Shown piece by piece: positions 11,228 to 19,529 of a stretch of 64,000 nt of DNA. Source of the stretch: Mesorhizobium sp. WSM4313. Lineage in GTDB: Bacteria > Pseudomonadota > Alphaproteobacteria > Rhizobiales > Rhizobiaceae. How positions within the stretch are numbered: position 1 is the first letter of the stretch; each line of letters starts with the position of its first letter. The translations under genes were made by a program, and so were the position numbers. The DNA is taken from NCBI RefSeq assembly GCF_002294725.1, contig NZ_NSFT01000001.1:868001-932000 (forward strand), in the 5' to 3' direction. The notes beneath the pieces are model-generated. The model did no database searches. It was given only the letters and a program-made list of their open reading frames with translations, and was not told where the DNA came from.

Positions 11228-11697
11228 GCCATCTCAGGCCGCAGCCCGACCGCCGTGCGATCGACGATCTCGCGCAGCGCGAAGGACGAGTTGATCTTGG
11301 TGACGTGCGGCATGGCTGACAGCCATTCCTTGTGGATGCGCTCATAGTCGACGAGATCCTTCGCCGCGATGCGCAGGATGTAGTCGTATTCGCCCGACAT
11401 CAGATGGCAGGAGAGCACGTTCGGGCAGCGCTTGATCGCCGCCTCGAAATCCGACAGCGTCTTTTCGAATTGCCCCGACAGCGATATGTGCACGATCGCC
11501 GTCATCTGGTGGCCGAGCGCGGAATTGGACAGCCGCGCGTGGTAGCCGCGGATGGTTCCGGACTTCTCCAGATTGTCGAGCCTGCGTGAACAGGCCGATT
11601 GGGAAAGGCCGACCTTCTCGGCAAGCGCCGCATTTGGGATCCGGCCATCCTTCTGCAAAGTCTCCAGAATGGCGATATCAATCCTGTCGAGCCGCAT
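11224..11697 (-). CDS. Lrp/AsnC family transcriptional regulator, probable regulator of ald
   Basis: 157 residues from ATG 11697 (MRLDRIDIAILETLQKDGR). An N-terminal winged helix-turn-helix (about residues 1-60, ALAEKVGLSQSACSRRLDNL) is followed by an Lrp/AsnC ligand-binding RAM domain (about residues 66-145). The ribosome site (AGGAA) is moderate. The gene is divergent from alanine dehydrogenase with a 206-base gap, the known arrangement of AldR-type activators that respond to alanine. A TTGCGCAA palindrome in the gap is a candidate contact point. Target inference comes from context. Confidence 0.9.
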   Translation of the reverse strand: MRLDRIDIAILETLQKDGRIPNAALAEKVGLSQSACSRRLDNLEKSGTIRGYHARLSNSALGHQMTAIVHISLSGQFEKTLSDFEAAIKRCPNVLSCHLMSGEYDYILRIAAKDLVDYERIHKEWLSAMPHVTKINSSFALREIVDRTAVGLRPEMA

Positions 11698-11724
11698 TTT
11701 TCGTGGTTCCTGCGAATTTCCAGT

Positions 11725-11738
11725 CGTTTTGCGCAACG
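11725..11738. promoter_or_regulatory. Candidate Lrp-type operator between the regulator and ald
   Basis: CGTTTTGCGCAACG contains the perfect 8-base palindrome TTGCGCAA and lies 28-41 bases upstream of the regulator start. Its position suits autoregulation and activation of ald. Low certainty, because Lrp-family sites are degenerate. Confidence 0.3.
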
Positions 11739-11903
11739 ATTATCGAAGAGCGACCGTTGCCGCAAGTGCATTCGCAAACACATACGGAGCGATTCGTGGT
11801 TGACTGCGGTTACTGCGTGTCCACCCTCCGCATTTTCGACCCGGTGACATGCACGAGCGACAGTGAGAGCGCCCCCTGAAGGGCGCGGACAGGGAGAAGA
11901 AAA

Positions 11904-13019
11904 ATGCGTGTCGGCTGCCCCAAGGAAATCAAGAACCATGAATATCGCGTCGGCCTGACGCCGGGCTCGGTCCGCGAATATGTCGCGCATGGCCATGAAG
12001 TGCTGGTCGAGACCGGTGCTGGCGCCGGCATCGGCGCCGACGACAACGCCTATCGCGCCGCCGGCGCCACTATCGCCAAGACGGCCGCCGACGTGTTCGC
12101 CAAGTCCGACATGATCGTCAAGGTCAAGGAACCGCAGCCAAACGAATGGGTCCAGCTGCGCGACGGCCAAATCCTCTACACCTATCTCCATCTGGCTCCG
12201 GATCCGGAGCAGACCAAGGGTCTTCTTGGCTCGGGCGTCACCGCGATCGCCTATGAGACCGTGACCGACGACCGCGGCGGCCTGCCGCTGCTCGCGCCGA
12301 TGTCGGAAGTCGCCGGCCGCCTGTCGATCCAGGCCGGCGCGACTGCGCTGCAGAAGGCCAATGGCGGCCGCGGCGTGCTGCTCGGCGGTGTGCCCGGCGT
12401 GCTGCCCGGCAAGGTCACCGTGCTCGGCGGCGGCGTCGTCGGCCTGCATGCGGCCAAGATGGCTGTCGGCCTCGGCGCCGACGTCACCATTATCGACCGC
12501 TCGATCCCGCGTCTGCGCCAGCTCGACGACATCTTCGGCGGCCGCGTCCATACGCGCTACTCGACCGTCGAAGCGCTGGAGGAAGAATGCTTCTCGGCCG
12601 ACATCGTCATCGGCGCCGTGCTGATCCCGGGCGCCGCCGCGCCCAAGCTCGTCACCCGCGAAATGCTTTCCGGCATGAAGAAGGGCTCGGTGCTGGTCGA
12701 CGTCGCGATCGACCAAGGCGGTTGCTTCGAGACCTCGCATGCCACGACACACGCCGATCCGACCTATGAGGTCGACGGCGTGATCCACTATTGCGTCGCA
12801 AACATGCCTGGCGCCGTGCCGGTCACTTCGGCGCACGCGCTCAACAACGCGACGCTGCACTATGGCCTGCAGCTCGCCGACAAGGGCCTCAAGGCGCTGG
12901 TCGACGACCACCATTTGCGTAACGGCCTCAATGTTCATAAGGGCAAGATCACCAACCGCGCCGTCGCTGAGGCGCTCGGCTACGAAATGGTCGAACCGAA
13001 GGCGGTCCTTGCCGCCTGA
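11904..13019 (+). CDS. ald: Alanine dehydrogenase
   Basis: 371 residues, the normal length. It reversibly deaminates L-alanine to pyruvate and ammonia with NAD. The N-terminus [20 protein letters not shown] carries the substrate-binding Arg of the AlaDH/PNT family. Lys in [10 protein letters not shown] near residue 75 and the catalytic His in YLHLAPD near residue 96 are in place. The NAD fold [19 protein letters not shown] lies at about residue 170. GTGAACM-type closing motifs are replaced by [14 protein letters not shown], typical of the family. GGGAGAAG before the ATG is the ribosome site. Alanine is a carbon/nitrogen exchange metabolite in rhizobia. Confidence 0.96.
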   Translation: MRVGCPKEIKNHEYRVGLTPGSVREYVAHGHEVLVETGAGAGIGADDNAYRAAGATIAKTAADVFAKSDMIVKVKEPQPNEWVQLRDGQILYTYLHLAPDPEQTKGLLGSGVTAIAYETVTDDRGGLPLLAPMSEVAGRLSIQAGATALQKANGGRGVLLGGVPGVLPGKVTVLGGGVVGLHAAKMAVGLGADVTIIDRSIPRLRQLDDIFGGRVHTRYSTVEALEEECFSADIVIGAVLIPGAAAPKLVTREMLSGMKKGSVLVDVAIDQGGCFETSHATTHADPTYEVDGVIHYCVANMPGAVPVTSAHALNNATLHYGLQLADKGLKALVDDHHLRNGLNVHKGKITNRAVAEALGYEMVEPKAVLAA

Positions 13020-13044
13020 TCATTCGCAACGATTTCCTTCAGTC

Positions 13045-13073
13045 GCCCGCCGGGTCATTCCGGCGGGCTTTTT
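13045..13073 (+). terminator. Rho-independent terminator of ald
   Basis: GCCCGCCGG and CCGGCGGGC form a 9-bp stem with a 6-base loop, followed by TTTTTC. It lies 26 bases after the ald stop. A second, weaker hairpin (13119-13142, AAGCGG...CCGCTT) follows downstream. Confidence 0.88.
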
Positions 13074-13280
13074 CTTGCGCGGAAACTGCGCTTCCGTCGA
13101 AAAATCCGGTCAACAAAAAAGCGGAGCAAAAAGCCCCGCTTCCTCGACTGTCGCGATCTGCCGCCGGTCCATCCGCGGTCGACACATCGCAACCGCTGCG
13201 TTTTAGCGCAGTAGTACGACGATAATACGACGGTCTTGAAAATGCGCTTCTTTTCGTTCTTCCGCCATTATGCGGCCTTG

Positions 13281-13296
13281 TGTGAAATGCTTCACA
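13281..13296. promoter_or_regulatory. Perfect CRP/FNR-type palindrome TGTGA-N6-TCACA
   Basis: TGTGAAATGCTTCACA matches the E. coli CRP consensus half sites exactly. Its centre (13288.5) lies 41.5 bases before position 13330, the apparent start of the structured RNA region downstream; that is the spacing of a class II activated promoter. Which CRP-like protein of this organism would bind is unknown. Confidence 0.5.
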
Positions 13297-13329
13297 TTCG
13301 CTCGACGAGAAAGCTGCCTAGAGACGGAC

Positions 13330-13448
13330 CGTTACTGGCGGTCTGAGCTGCTTGCCGGGTCGGGCAAGTCCGGCCCGGACGGCACTGGCCCGACAGCTTC
13401 TGTCAGACCCTCCAACGGCCCGCCCGACCATCGGCGGGCTTCTTTTTT
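13330..13448 (+). ncRNA. Candidate structured small RNA ending in a terminator
   Basis: This noncoding stretch between ald and the DUF1203 gene folds as nested hairpins on the plus strand. The outer stem is GGTCTGA (13340-13346) with TCAGACC (13403-13409). The middle stem is GTCGGGC (13359-13365) with GCCCGAC (13388-13394). The inner stem is GTCCG (13368-13372) with CGGAC (13376-13380). A separate rho-independent terminator closes the unit. A CRP-type site lies at the right distance upstream. No convincing reading frame covers it. It does not carry the conserved core of signal-recognition RNA. It may be a small RNA, or a decayed spacer with chance pairing. Confidence 0.45.
13418..13448 (+). 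terminator. Rho-independent terminator closing the structured RNA candidate
   Basis: GCCCGCCCGA and TCGGCGGGC pair with one bulged C and a three-base loop, followed by TTCTTTTTT. No plus-strand gene lies just upstream except the candidate RNA, which supports transcription of that stretch. It ends two bases before the stop of the DUF1203 gene on the other strand. Confidence 0.75.
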
Positions 13449-13450
13449 GG

Positions 13451-13918
13451 TCATGCCCGCTCGATGCGGCATTGATAGCAATTGTTGCGGGCCGAGCGGA
13501 CATGGATGTAGGCGATGTCGTCGCGCCCAAACAGCGTCCGCGCGCGGGCGGCAATCTGGCCGGTCGGCGTGACGGCGCCGCTGCCATAAACGATGCGATC
13601 GTCCCTGCCGTAGCCCCTGACGATATAGTCGCTGCTTTCGAGCATCTCCGGCAGCGCATCCCCTTCGGCTGCGCGCTCGCATTCCTGGGCATGCAGGAAG
13701 ATTGGGCCGGTTTCTGCATAGGGCTGCAGTTCCGGAAACGGGCGGTAGGCAACGATCAGATAGCCGTCACCCTCGGCGACGTTCCTGAGGCAATGCCTGC
13801 AAGGCACGCCGTCGCCGTCGGAGATGCGGTGCTCCGGGGTGCGGCCGTAGGCATCGGGCCCTCCCCGCTGCAACGCGCGCACGGCTTCGGTCGGCAAGGC
13901 TTTGAACTGGATGCTCAT
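13451..13918 (-). CDS. DUF1203 domain-containing protein
   Basis: 155 residues from ATG 13918 (SIQFKALPTEAV), which has a GGAG ribosome site. The domain of unknown function shows its usual features: a CRHCLR segment near residue 42, AYRPFPELQPYAETGPIFLH, and a C-terminal HVRSARNNCYQCRIERA. The Cys-X2-Cys near the start and a second Cys pair at the end could bind a metal, but this is unproven. The gene stands alone between the RNA candidate and the acetyltransferase gene. Confidence 0.85.
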   Translation of the reverse strand: MSIQFKALPTEAVRALQRGGPDAYGRTPEHRISDGDGVPCRHCLRNVAEGDGYLIVAYRPFPELQPYAETGPIFLHAQECERAAEGDALPEMLESSDYIVRGYGRDDRIVYGSGAVTPTGQIAARARTLFGRDDIAYIHVRSARNNCYQCRIERA

Positions 13919-14021
13919 GGCAGATCTCCGGTGTCGATCTCCGGAAGCTATGCCTTGGCGATAGTGCCTCCCACCCGATTCCTGACTGGCGGAACCGTTT
14001 CTCACTAGTCCTGGAATTGCT

Positions 14022-14588
14022 CTAGTCTCGCATGACGCTGGCCGAGCGCTCGGCGAAGGTCAGCGGATGCACGACCTCTTTCTTCTGCGCCACCGGCGTG
14101 AAGCCGAGCTTCTGGTAGAGCGGCAGAGCCGCCGGATGGTCGAGGGTACAGGTCTGCACGGTGACGCGCCTTGGCCCATGCGCCCAGGCGGCCGAGATCG
14201 CGGCGCCGAGGAACCAGCGACCGATGCCCTGACCATGCGCATGCTCCATCATGCCGAAATAGGCGAGCTCCACCTCGTCAGGCAGATGCGGCTTCAGGTC
14301 GAAGAAGCCGGCGGGAGCGCCGTCGAGATAGAGCACGCGGATGTCGCGGTCCTCGCGGTGCAAGCCGGCGGCAAGCTCCTCGTCGCTTAGCCTCAGCACG
14401 TTGACCCAATGCCATTTGCGCCCGACGCGATCCATCAGATAGCGGTAGAAATGGAGCGGGATATCTTTCGTCTTCAGCAGCGCGATCTGGCGATTGTAAG
14501 GGATCGGCGGCGAAACCGCCGGAGCCGCGTGCATCTCCAGGAATGTGACCGTGACTTCGATATCCTGCAGCGCGCCGTTTTCCATCAT
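14022..14588 (-). CDS. GNAT family N-acetyltransferase
   Basis: About 188 residues with an acetyl-CoA binding GNAT domain over the C-terminal two thirds: ELAYFGMMEHAHGQGIGRWF carries the pyrophosphate-binding motif (HGQGIG), and HPAALPLYQKLGF is the last conserved strand-helix. Substrate is unknown. The start is ATGATGG, where the sulfurtransferase TGA stop is embedded; GGGGAAAG upstream serves either ATG (14588 or 14585). It is last in the cysK-alaX-sseA-GNAT unit. Confidence 0.87.
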   Translation of the reverse strand: MMENGALQDIEVTVTFLEMHAAPAVSPPIPYNRQIALLKTKDIPLHFYRYLMDRVGRKWHWVNVLRLSDEELAAGLHREDRDIRVLYLDGAPAGFFDLKPHLPDEVELAYFGMMEHAHGQGIGRWFLGAAISAAWAHGPRRVTVQTCTLDHPAALPLYQKLGFTPVAQKKEVVHPLTFAERSASVMRD

Positions 14589-15436
14589 TCTTTCCCCGTC
14601 ACCACTGGTGTGTCGCTGAGACCGCCCCACTCAGTCCAGGATCCATCGTAAAGCCGGTTGTCGGTGTGGCCGAGCGTCTCCAGCGCCAGCGTGATCGCCG
14701 CTGCCGTGATGCCCGAGCCGCAGGACGTGACAACGGGCTTCGAGAGGTCGATGCCGGCATCTTCGATCACCTTGCGCAGACGGTCCTTGGGCAGCAGCTC
14801 GCCATTCTCGGCTAGCGCCGTGACCGGAACATTACGCGCACCCGGCATATGGCCCGAACGGACGCCCGGACGCGGCTCCGGATCGGTTCCGGCAAAGCGG
14901 CCGGCCGAGCGCGCGTCGGCGATCTGGCTCTCATGGCTGCCGACGATCCTGCGCATCTCGTCGAGGCCGACAACACGTCCGGCATCGAAATCGGCATAAA
15001 AGACACTCGGCGCGATTTTTGTCGGCTCGGCCGTCACAGGTCGCCCCTCGGCCTTCCAGCGATCGATGCCGCCGTTCAGGATGTAGACCTGGAACACGCC
15101 CATGACGCGGAACATCCACCAGGCGCGCGGTGCCGAGAACAGGCCGGGCCCGTCATAGACGACGATGGTGTCGTCAGCCGAAACGCCCATGGCGCCGACA
15201 TATTGGGCGAAGTGCTGCTGCGATGCCAATGTGTGCGGCAGTTTCGAATCCGGATCGGAAACTGCGTCCTGGTCGAGGAAGCGCGCTCCGGGAATGTGGG
15301 CGGCATCGTATTCGGCGCGGGCGTCGCGCTTTTGCGCCGGCAGGTACCAGGAGGCGTCGATGATGGTGAGACCCGGCTCGCCAAGTCGCTTTTCCAGCCA
15401 ATCGGCGTCGACGATGAAGGGACTGTCCTGCGCCAT
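14585..15436 (-). CDS. sseA: 3-mercaptopyruvate / thiosulfate sulfurtransferase
   Basis: 283 residues with two rhodanese domains. It transfers sulfur from 3-mercaptopyruvate (a cysteine breakdown product) to thiol or cyanide acceptors. The active loop in the second domain is CGSGITA with catalytic Cys239; this loop type favours mercaptopyruvate over thiosulfate. Arg-rich AIDARSAGRF-like residues (ADARSAGRFAG) and HMPGARNVP also fit. It stands downstream of cysteine synthase and AlaX, which suggests a role in cysteine turnover. The start ATG 15436 is 30 bases after the alaX stop. Confidence 0.92.
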   Translation of the reverse strand: MAQDSPFIVDADWLEKRLGEPGLTIIDASWYLPAQKRDARAEYDAAHIPGARFLDQDAVSDPDSKLPHTLASQQHFAQYVGAMGVSADDTIVVYDGPGLFSAPRAWWMFRVMGVFQVYILNGGIDRWKAEGRPVTAEPTKIAPSVFYADFDAGRVVGLDEMRRIVGSHESQIADARSAGRFAGTDPEPRPGVRSGHMPGARNVPVTALAENGELLPKDRLRKVIEDAGIDLSKPVVTSCGSGITAAAITLALETLGHTDNRLYDGSWTEWGGLSDTPVVTGKE

Positions 15437-15466
15437 TTTATTCTCCTGCCCCGCCTAGCTTTAACG

Positions 15467-16210
15467 TCAGTTCGCCGGCATCGGTCCGAATCGGATGCGG
15501 AAGCGCCGGTTCTCGCGGCCTTTCTTCTCGATTTTGCCGATATGAATCTCGCCAATCTCGCCGGTCGACCTCACATGCGTTCCGCCGCATGGCTGGCTGT
15601 CGATCGAGCCGTCCTCGCCGATGCAGACCAGGCGGATCTTGCCGGTGCCGACCGGTGGGCGGACGTTCTTCGATTTGACCAGGCCAGGATTGGCGGCGAG
15701 TTCCTCGTCGGTGATCAGCCGGGTGAAGATCGGATGATCGGCGCGCACCAGCTCCATCAGCCTCGCCGTCACATCCTCCTTGGTGAAGCCGGCGTCGGGA
15801 ATGTCGAAGTCGACGCGGCTGTCGTCCTCTGCGACCGCTGCCCCGGTGATTGGGAAAGGGCAAACGACAGTCAGCAGGTGACAGGCGGAGTGCATGCGCA
15901 TCAGGAGGTGCCGCCGCTCCCAGTCGATCAGGAGTTTCAGCTTTTCGCCGACCGCTGGCAGCGCCTGCTCCGGCGCCGGCACATGGACGATCTCGTCCTT
16001 GGTCTCGCCGGTGATGGTGGCGGCGATCGCGATGCGGCCGCCATCGGCGCGCTCAAACGTCCCGGTGTCGCCCGGCTGCCCGCCGGATGTTGCATAAAAG
16101 ACTGTCCGATCGAGAAGGATGCCGCCACGATCGTTGATCGCGACGACCTCGGCCTCCGCCGTCTTCTGATAGGCGTCGTCGCGAAACTGCGCCTCGGTTT
16201 TGTACGCCAT
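15467..16210 (-). CDS. Alanyl-tRNA editing protein (AlaX type)
   Basis: 247 residues. Free-standing relative of the AlaRS editing domain; it hydrolyses mischarged Ser- or Gly-tRNA(Ala). Zinc ligands are seen as HSACH (HxxxH, about residue 99) and PCGGTHV (CxxxH, about residue 188). A TGxRY-type glycine-rich ATSGGQPGDTG lies near residue 36. The length fits the AlaX-M/L class. Its double start ATGATGG contains the cysK TGA; the second ATG (16210) is chosen because AGGTGG is four bases upstream. Confidence 0.93.
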   Translation of the reverse strand: MAYKTEAQFRDDAYQKTAEAEVVAINDRGGILLDRTVFYATSGGQPGDTGTFERADGGRIAIAATITGETKDEIVHVPAPEQALPAVGEKLKLLIDWERRHLLMRMHSACHLLTVVCPFPITGAAVAEDDSRVDFDIPDAGFTKEDVTARLMELVRADHPIFTRLITDEELAANPGLVKSKNVRPPVGTGKIRLVCIGEDGSIDSQPCGGTHVRSTGEIGEIHIGKIEKKGRENRRFRIRFGPMPAN

Positions 16211-17244
16211 CATGCCACCTTTTCGAACGGCACTGAAATATCGGCTTTTTCTTCCATCCAGCCCGGCACTGGAAGGTTCTTGCCGCGCAGGAACTCCGGA
16301 TTGAAGAGCTTGGCCTGGTAGCGCGTGCCGTAGTCGGCAAGGATCGTCACGATGGTGTGGCCTGGTCCGAGCTCGCGCGCCAGCCGGACGGCTCCGGCGA
16401 TGTTGATGCCGGTCGAGCCGCCGACGCAGAGCCCCTCTTCCTGGATCAGGTCGAAGATAATCGGCAAAGCTTCCTCGTCCGGGATCTGGTAGGAGAAATC
16501 CGGCGTGAAGTCTTCCAGATTGGCGGTGATGCGGCCCTGGCCAATACCTTCGGTGATCGAGCTGCCATCGGATTTCAGCTCGCCGCTGGTGTAGAAACTG
16601 TAGAGGGCGGCACCCAGCGGGTCGGCGAGCGCGATCTTGACGTCCTTGCTCTTGCCCTTGAGCCCGAGCGCGACACCCGCAAGCGTGCCGCCGGAGCCGA
16701 CGGCCGAGACGAAGCCATCGATCTTGCCGCCGGTCTGGGCCCATATCTCCTGGGCAGTCGTGCGGACATGGCCGTCGCGGTTGGCGACATTGTCGAACTG
16801 GTTGGCCCAGATCGCGCCGTTCGGCTCCGAGCGCGCCAGTTGCTCGGCAAGGCGGCCGGACAGTTTTATGTAATTGTTGGCGTTTTTGTAGGGCACCGCC
16901 GGCACTTCGATCAGCTCCGCGCCCAGGATCTTGATCGTGTCCTTCTTTTCCTGGCTCTGCGTGTCGGGGATGACGATGACGGTGCGGTAGCCAAGCGCCT
17001 TGGCCACCAGCGTCAAGCCGATACCGGTGTTGCCGGCAGTGCCTTCCACGATGAGGCCGCCAGGCTTGAGCAGTCCGCGCTGCTCGGCATCGCGGATGAT
17101 GAACAGGCCGGCCCGATCCTTCACCGATTGCCCCGGATTCATGAACTCGGCCTTGCCGAGGATCTCACAGCCAGTCGCTTCCGAAGCCTTGTTGAGCCGG
17201 ATCAGGGGCGTGTTGCCGATCGCTTCGATCACAGAACGGGGCAT
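16210..17244 (-). CDS. cysK: Cysteine synthase (O-acetylserine sulfhydrylase)
   Basis: 344 residues. Pyridoxal-phosphate enzyme making cysteine from O-acetylserine and sulfide. The cofactor Lys42 sits in PGQSVKDRAG, and the phosphate loop EGTAGNTGIGL starts at residue 67 (the first Ser of the usual TSGNTG is Ala here). SVGSGGT-like AVGSGGTLAG lies near residue 183, and GGSTGINIAG near residue 285. It is longer than E. coli CysK (323). It heads the tight cysK-alaX-sseA-GNAT operon. Close relatives include cystathionine beta-synthase, so substrate is likely but not certain. Confidence 0.9.
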   Translation of the reverse strand: MPRSVIEAIGNTPLIRLNKASEATGCEILGKAEFMNPGQSVKDRAGLFIIRDAEQRGLLKPGGLIVEGTAGNTGIGLTLVAKALGYRTVIVIPDTQSQEKKDTIKILGAELIEVPAVPYKNANNYIKLSGRLAEQLARSEPNGAIWANQFDNVANRDGHVRTTAQEIWAQTGGKIDGFVSAVGSGGTLAGVALGLKGKSKDVKIALADPLGAALYSFYTSGELKSDGSSITEGIGQGRITANLEDFTPDFSYQIPDEEALPIIFDLIQEEGLCVGGSTGINIAGAVRLARELGPGHTIVTILADYGTRYQAKLFNPEFLRGKNLPVPGWMEEKADISVPFEKVA

Positions 17245-17435
17245 GCGGGATTCCTTTATGTGTGCGGCGAGACCCTAAAAACCGGACGCCCCGGTTTCAA
17301 GGTAAGATTTTGTCTGGTCCAGTCGCATTCTGGACGCTGCAATGCTTGCGATCATTTCAGCGCCAAGCGCAAAAGCGCTCTTTTCATTCGATTTCTTCGC
17401 CGCTACAGCAAGCCCGAACATTCGCAGGACATCGC

Positions 17436-18284
17436 ATGACACTCTACCGGGCCAATCCGAAGGACGGTGTCGCCTGGATCACGGGCGGCAGCAGCGGGCT
17501 TGGCCGCGCGTTGGCCAAGGATCTTGCCAATCAAGGCTATGCCGTCGCTGTGACCTCTCTGCCCGAAGATCCGGCCGACACGCTGGTCGTCGAAACGGCG
17601 CAGATGTCCGGACATGTGAAATCCTTTCCCTGCGACGTCACCGACGAGCAGGGCATGGCGCGTACGGCCGCCGCAATCGAGGAGCAGATGGGCCCCATCG
17701 TGCTTGCTGTCTTCAACGCCGGCAACTACATCGCCACCCCCGGCGAGAATCTGGTTGTGCGCGATTTCCACCGCTCCTTCGCCGTGAACTATTTCGGCAT
17801 CGTCAACGGCGTGGTGCCTGTCGTCGAGCATATGCGCGTGCGCGGACGCGGCCATATCGTTCTGGTGGGATCGGTCACCGCTTATTCCGGCTGGCCGACC
17901 ACGGCGGCCTATGGCGGCACCAAGGCCGCGATCAACATCCTGGCGGAGTCGCTGAAATACGATTTCGACAAGATGAATATCCGCATCCAGGTCATCAACC
18001 CAGGCTTCGTCGATACGCCGCTGACGGAAAAGAACAAGCTGCCGATGCCGGGCCTCATGCCTGTGCATCGCGCGTCGCGCCGCATGGCTCGCGGCATCCG
18101 GAAGGGCGGCTTCGAAGTCACCTTCCCCTACCACATAAGCTTGCCGTTGAAGGTGCTCGGCCTGTTGCCGCGGCCGATCGGCCGCTTCGTCATCGGGCTC
18201 ACCACCCACTGGTGGGGACGGCCATTGCATTTCGATCGCAGGCTGCCTGGCGACAAGAACCCATCCCGCGACAAGGCGGCATAA
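17436..18284 (+). CDS. Short-chain dehydrogenase/reductase
   Basis: 282 residues from ATG 17436 (AGGAC upstream). The Rossmann NAD(P) motif TGGSSGLGRA begins at residue 16; NAG appears as FNAGNY; the catalytic Ser is in VGSVTAY and the active Tyr/Lys in YGGTKAA. INPGFVDTPLT closes the core. A C-terminal 45-residue hydrophobic/basic tail (LPLKVLGLLPRPIGRFVIGL) could be a membrane contact. Substrate is unknown. The next gene, a hydrolase, begins 69 bases downstream, so they may be co-transcribed. Confidence 0.9.
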   Translation: MTLYRANPKDGVAWITGGSSGLGRALAKDLANQGYAVAVTSLPEDPADTLVVETAQMSGHVKSFPCDVTDEQGMARTAAAIEEQMGPIVLAVFNAGNYIATPGENLVVRDFHRSFAVNYFGIVNGVVPVVEHMRVRGRGHIVLVGSVTAYSGWPTTAAYGGTKAAINILAESLKYDFDKMNIRIQVINPGFVDTPLTEKNKLPMPGLMPVHRASRRMARGIRKGGFEVTFPYHISLPLKVLGLLPRPIGRFVIGLTTHWWGRPLHFDRRLPGDKNPSRDKAA

Positions 18285-18353
18285 ACCGGCGAAACGGCGA
18301 TTGCCTGCCGGCGGGTACGGCCATAGGTTGAGAATCATTGCTTGGAGACTGTA

Positions 18354-19343
18354 ATGGGGCGGCGGATCGTGCTGACGGTGCTTGGCCTTGCAGTCGTCCT
18401 GATAGCCGTTTTCTTCCTCGGTCCACGCGTGCCGGTCGACACCACAATCCGGTTCAATCCGTCGGCGATCGGCGACGATCCGCAGGCCTATCTGGCGCGC
18501 GAAGAGGCTGCCGTGCCCAACATCCGCGACGGCCTCGACAAGGAGATCATCTGGGCGAACCCGATGGTCCATGCCAAGACCCCCTTGGCCATCGTCTATA
18601 TCCATGGCTTTTCCGCCTCGAAGGGCGAGGTCCGCCCCTTGCCGGACGACATTGCGAATGAATTGGAGGCCAACCTCTTCTACACGCGCCTGACCGGCCA
18701 CGGCCAGGACGGCGGGGCCATGGCGCAAGGCAGCGTCAATGCCTGGATCAACGACTATGAGGAAGCTTTGGCCATCGGCCGTGCCATCGGTGACAAGGTG
18801 ATCGTCATCGGGACCTCGACCGGCGGCTCGCTCGCAGCATGGGCTGCAACCCGGCCGGATGCATCGGACGGTGTCGCTGCTATCGCATTCATATCGCCGA
18901 ATTTCGGCGTCAAGGCCTCCGGCGCCGAGGTTCTCACACTGCCCTGGGGCCGGCAGATCGCCGAGCTTGTCGGTGGCAAGGAGCGCAGTTTCCCTGCCCG
19001 CAACGCGCTGCACGAGAAATTCTGGACCACCAAATATCCCATGAGGTCGGTGCTGCCGATGGCGGCGCTCACCAATCTCGCCTATGAGGCGCCGGTCGAG
19101 AAGGCGAAAATCCCTGCCCTGTTCATCTTCTCGGATTCCGACAAGGTGGTGCGGCCCGACCGGACGCGCGAGATAGCTGGGCGCTGGGGTGCGCCGCATG
19201 AGCTGGTGCCGGTCGACGACACCGGCGATCCGGACAATCACGTCATCGCCGGCGATGTGCTGTCGCCGCAGACCACAGCCTTCCTCACCCAGCGTATCGT
19301 GGTGTGGGTGAAGGCGTTGATGCAGCAGCAATCAGGCCAGTGA
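18354..19343 (+). CDS. Alpha/beta hydrolase with N-terminal membrane anchor
   Basis: 329 residues. A signal-anchor or uncleaved signal spans residues 4-23 (RIVLTVLGLAVVLIAVFFLG). The serine-hydrolase core has IHGFSASKGE (oxyanion), a nucleophile elbow GTSTG with Ser155, an acid in FSDSDKVVRP and the His in DPDNHVIAG. It resembles carboxylesterase/monoacylglycerol-lipase types and should face the periplasm. GGAG seven bases before ATG 18354 fixes the start. A perfect 14-base tandem duplication (19331-19358) spans the stop codon. Confidence 0.88.
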   Translation: MGRRIVLTVLGLAVVLIAVFFLGPRVPVDTTIRFNPSAIGDDPQAYLAREEAAVPNIRDGLDKEIIWANPMVHAKTPLAIVYIHGFSASKGEVRPLPDDIANELEANLFYTRLTGHGQDGGAMAQGSVNAWINDYEEALAIGRAIGDKVIVIGTSTGGSLAAWAATRPDASDGVAAIAFISPNFGVKASGAEVLTLPWGRQIAELVGGKERSFPARNALHEKFWTTKYPMRSVLPMAALTNLAYEAPVEKAKIPALFIFSDSDKVVRPDRTREIAGRWGAPHELVPVDDTGDPDNHVIAGDVLSPQTTAFLTQRIVVWVKALMQQQSGQ

Positions 19344-19364
19344 AATCAGGCCAGTGAAATGGAA

Positions 19365-19391
19365 AACGGCCGAAGCATCGCTCCGGCCGTT
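19365..19391. terminator. Hairpin after the hydrolase gene
   Basis: AACGGCCG and CGGCCGTT form an 8-bp perfect stem with an 11-base loop, flanked by AAAA upstream and TTCC downstream. It is a plausible terminator for the hydrolase on the plus strand and possibly for the helicase on the minus strand. Confidence 0.5.
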
Positions 19392-19411
19392 CCTGTTCGC
19401 GTGGTTCTGCT

Positions 19412-19527
19412 AGAGCATGATGCCGAAAAGTGTGGAGCGGTTTTCGGACGACATCATGCTCTATGTCTTTGATTTAGAGCCGGATTCAGATTTCAGCTCG
19501 ACTCGACCTGAAATCATCCGGCTCTAG
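19412..19527. repeat. Rhizobial intergenic mosaic repeat, two inverted-repeat units
   Basis: Unit one (19412-19462) is bounded by AGAGCATGATG and CATCATGCTCT, with an internal pair CCGAAAA / TTTTCGG. Unit two (19475-19527) is bounded by TAGAGCCGGAT and TCCGGCTCTA with an internal CAGATTTCAG / CTGAAAT pair. A 51-base copy of unit one lies at 50385-50435. This resembles the RIME-type palindromic repeats of rhizobia; the name rests on resemblance only. Confidence 0.75.
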
Positions 19528-19529
19528 GC

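Noticed and set aside
13330-13448. Signal-recognition RNA or a known riboswitch in the structured stretch
   Set aside because: The GGAAG-type core of signal-recognition RNA is absent on both strands, and no metabolite gene follows on the same strand.
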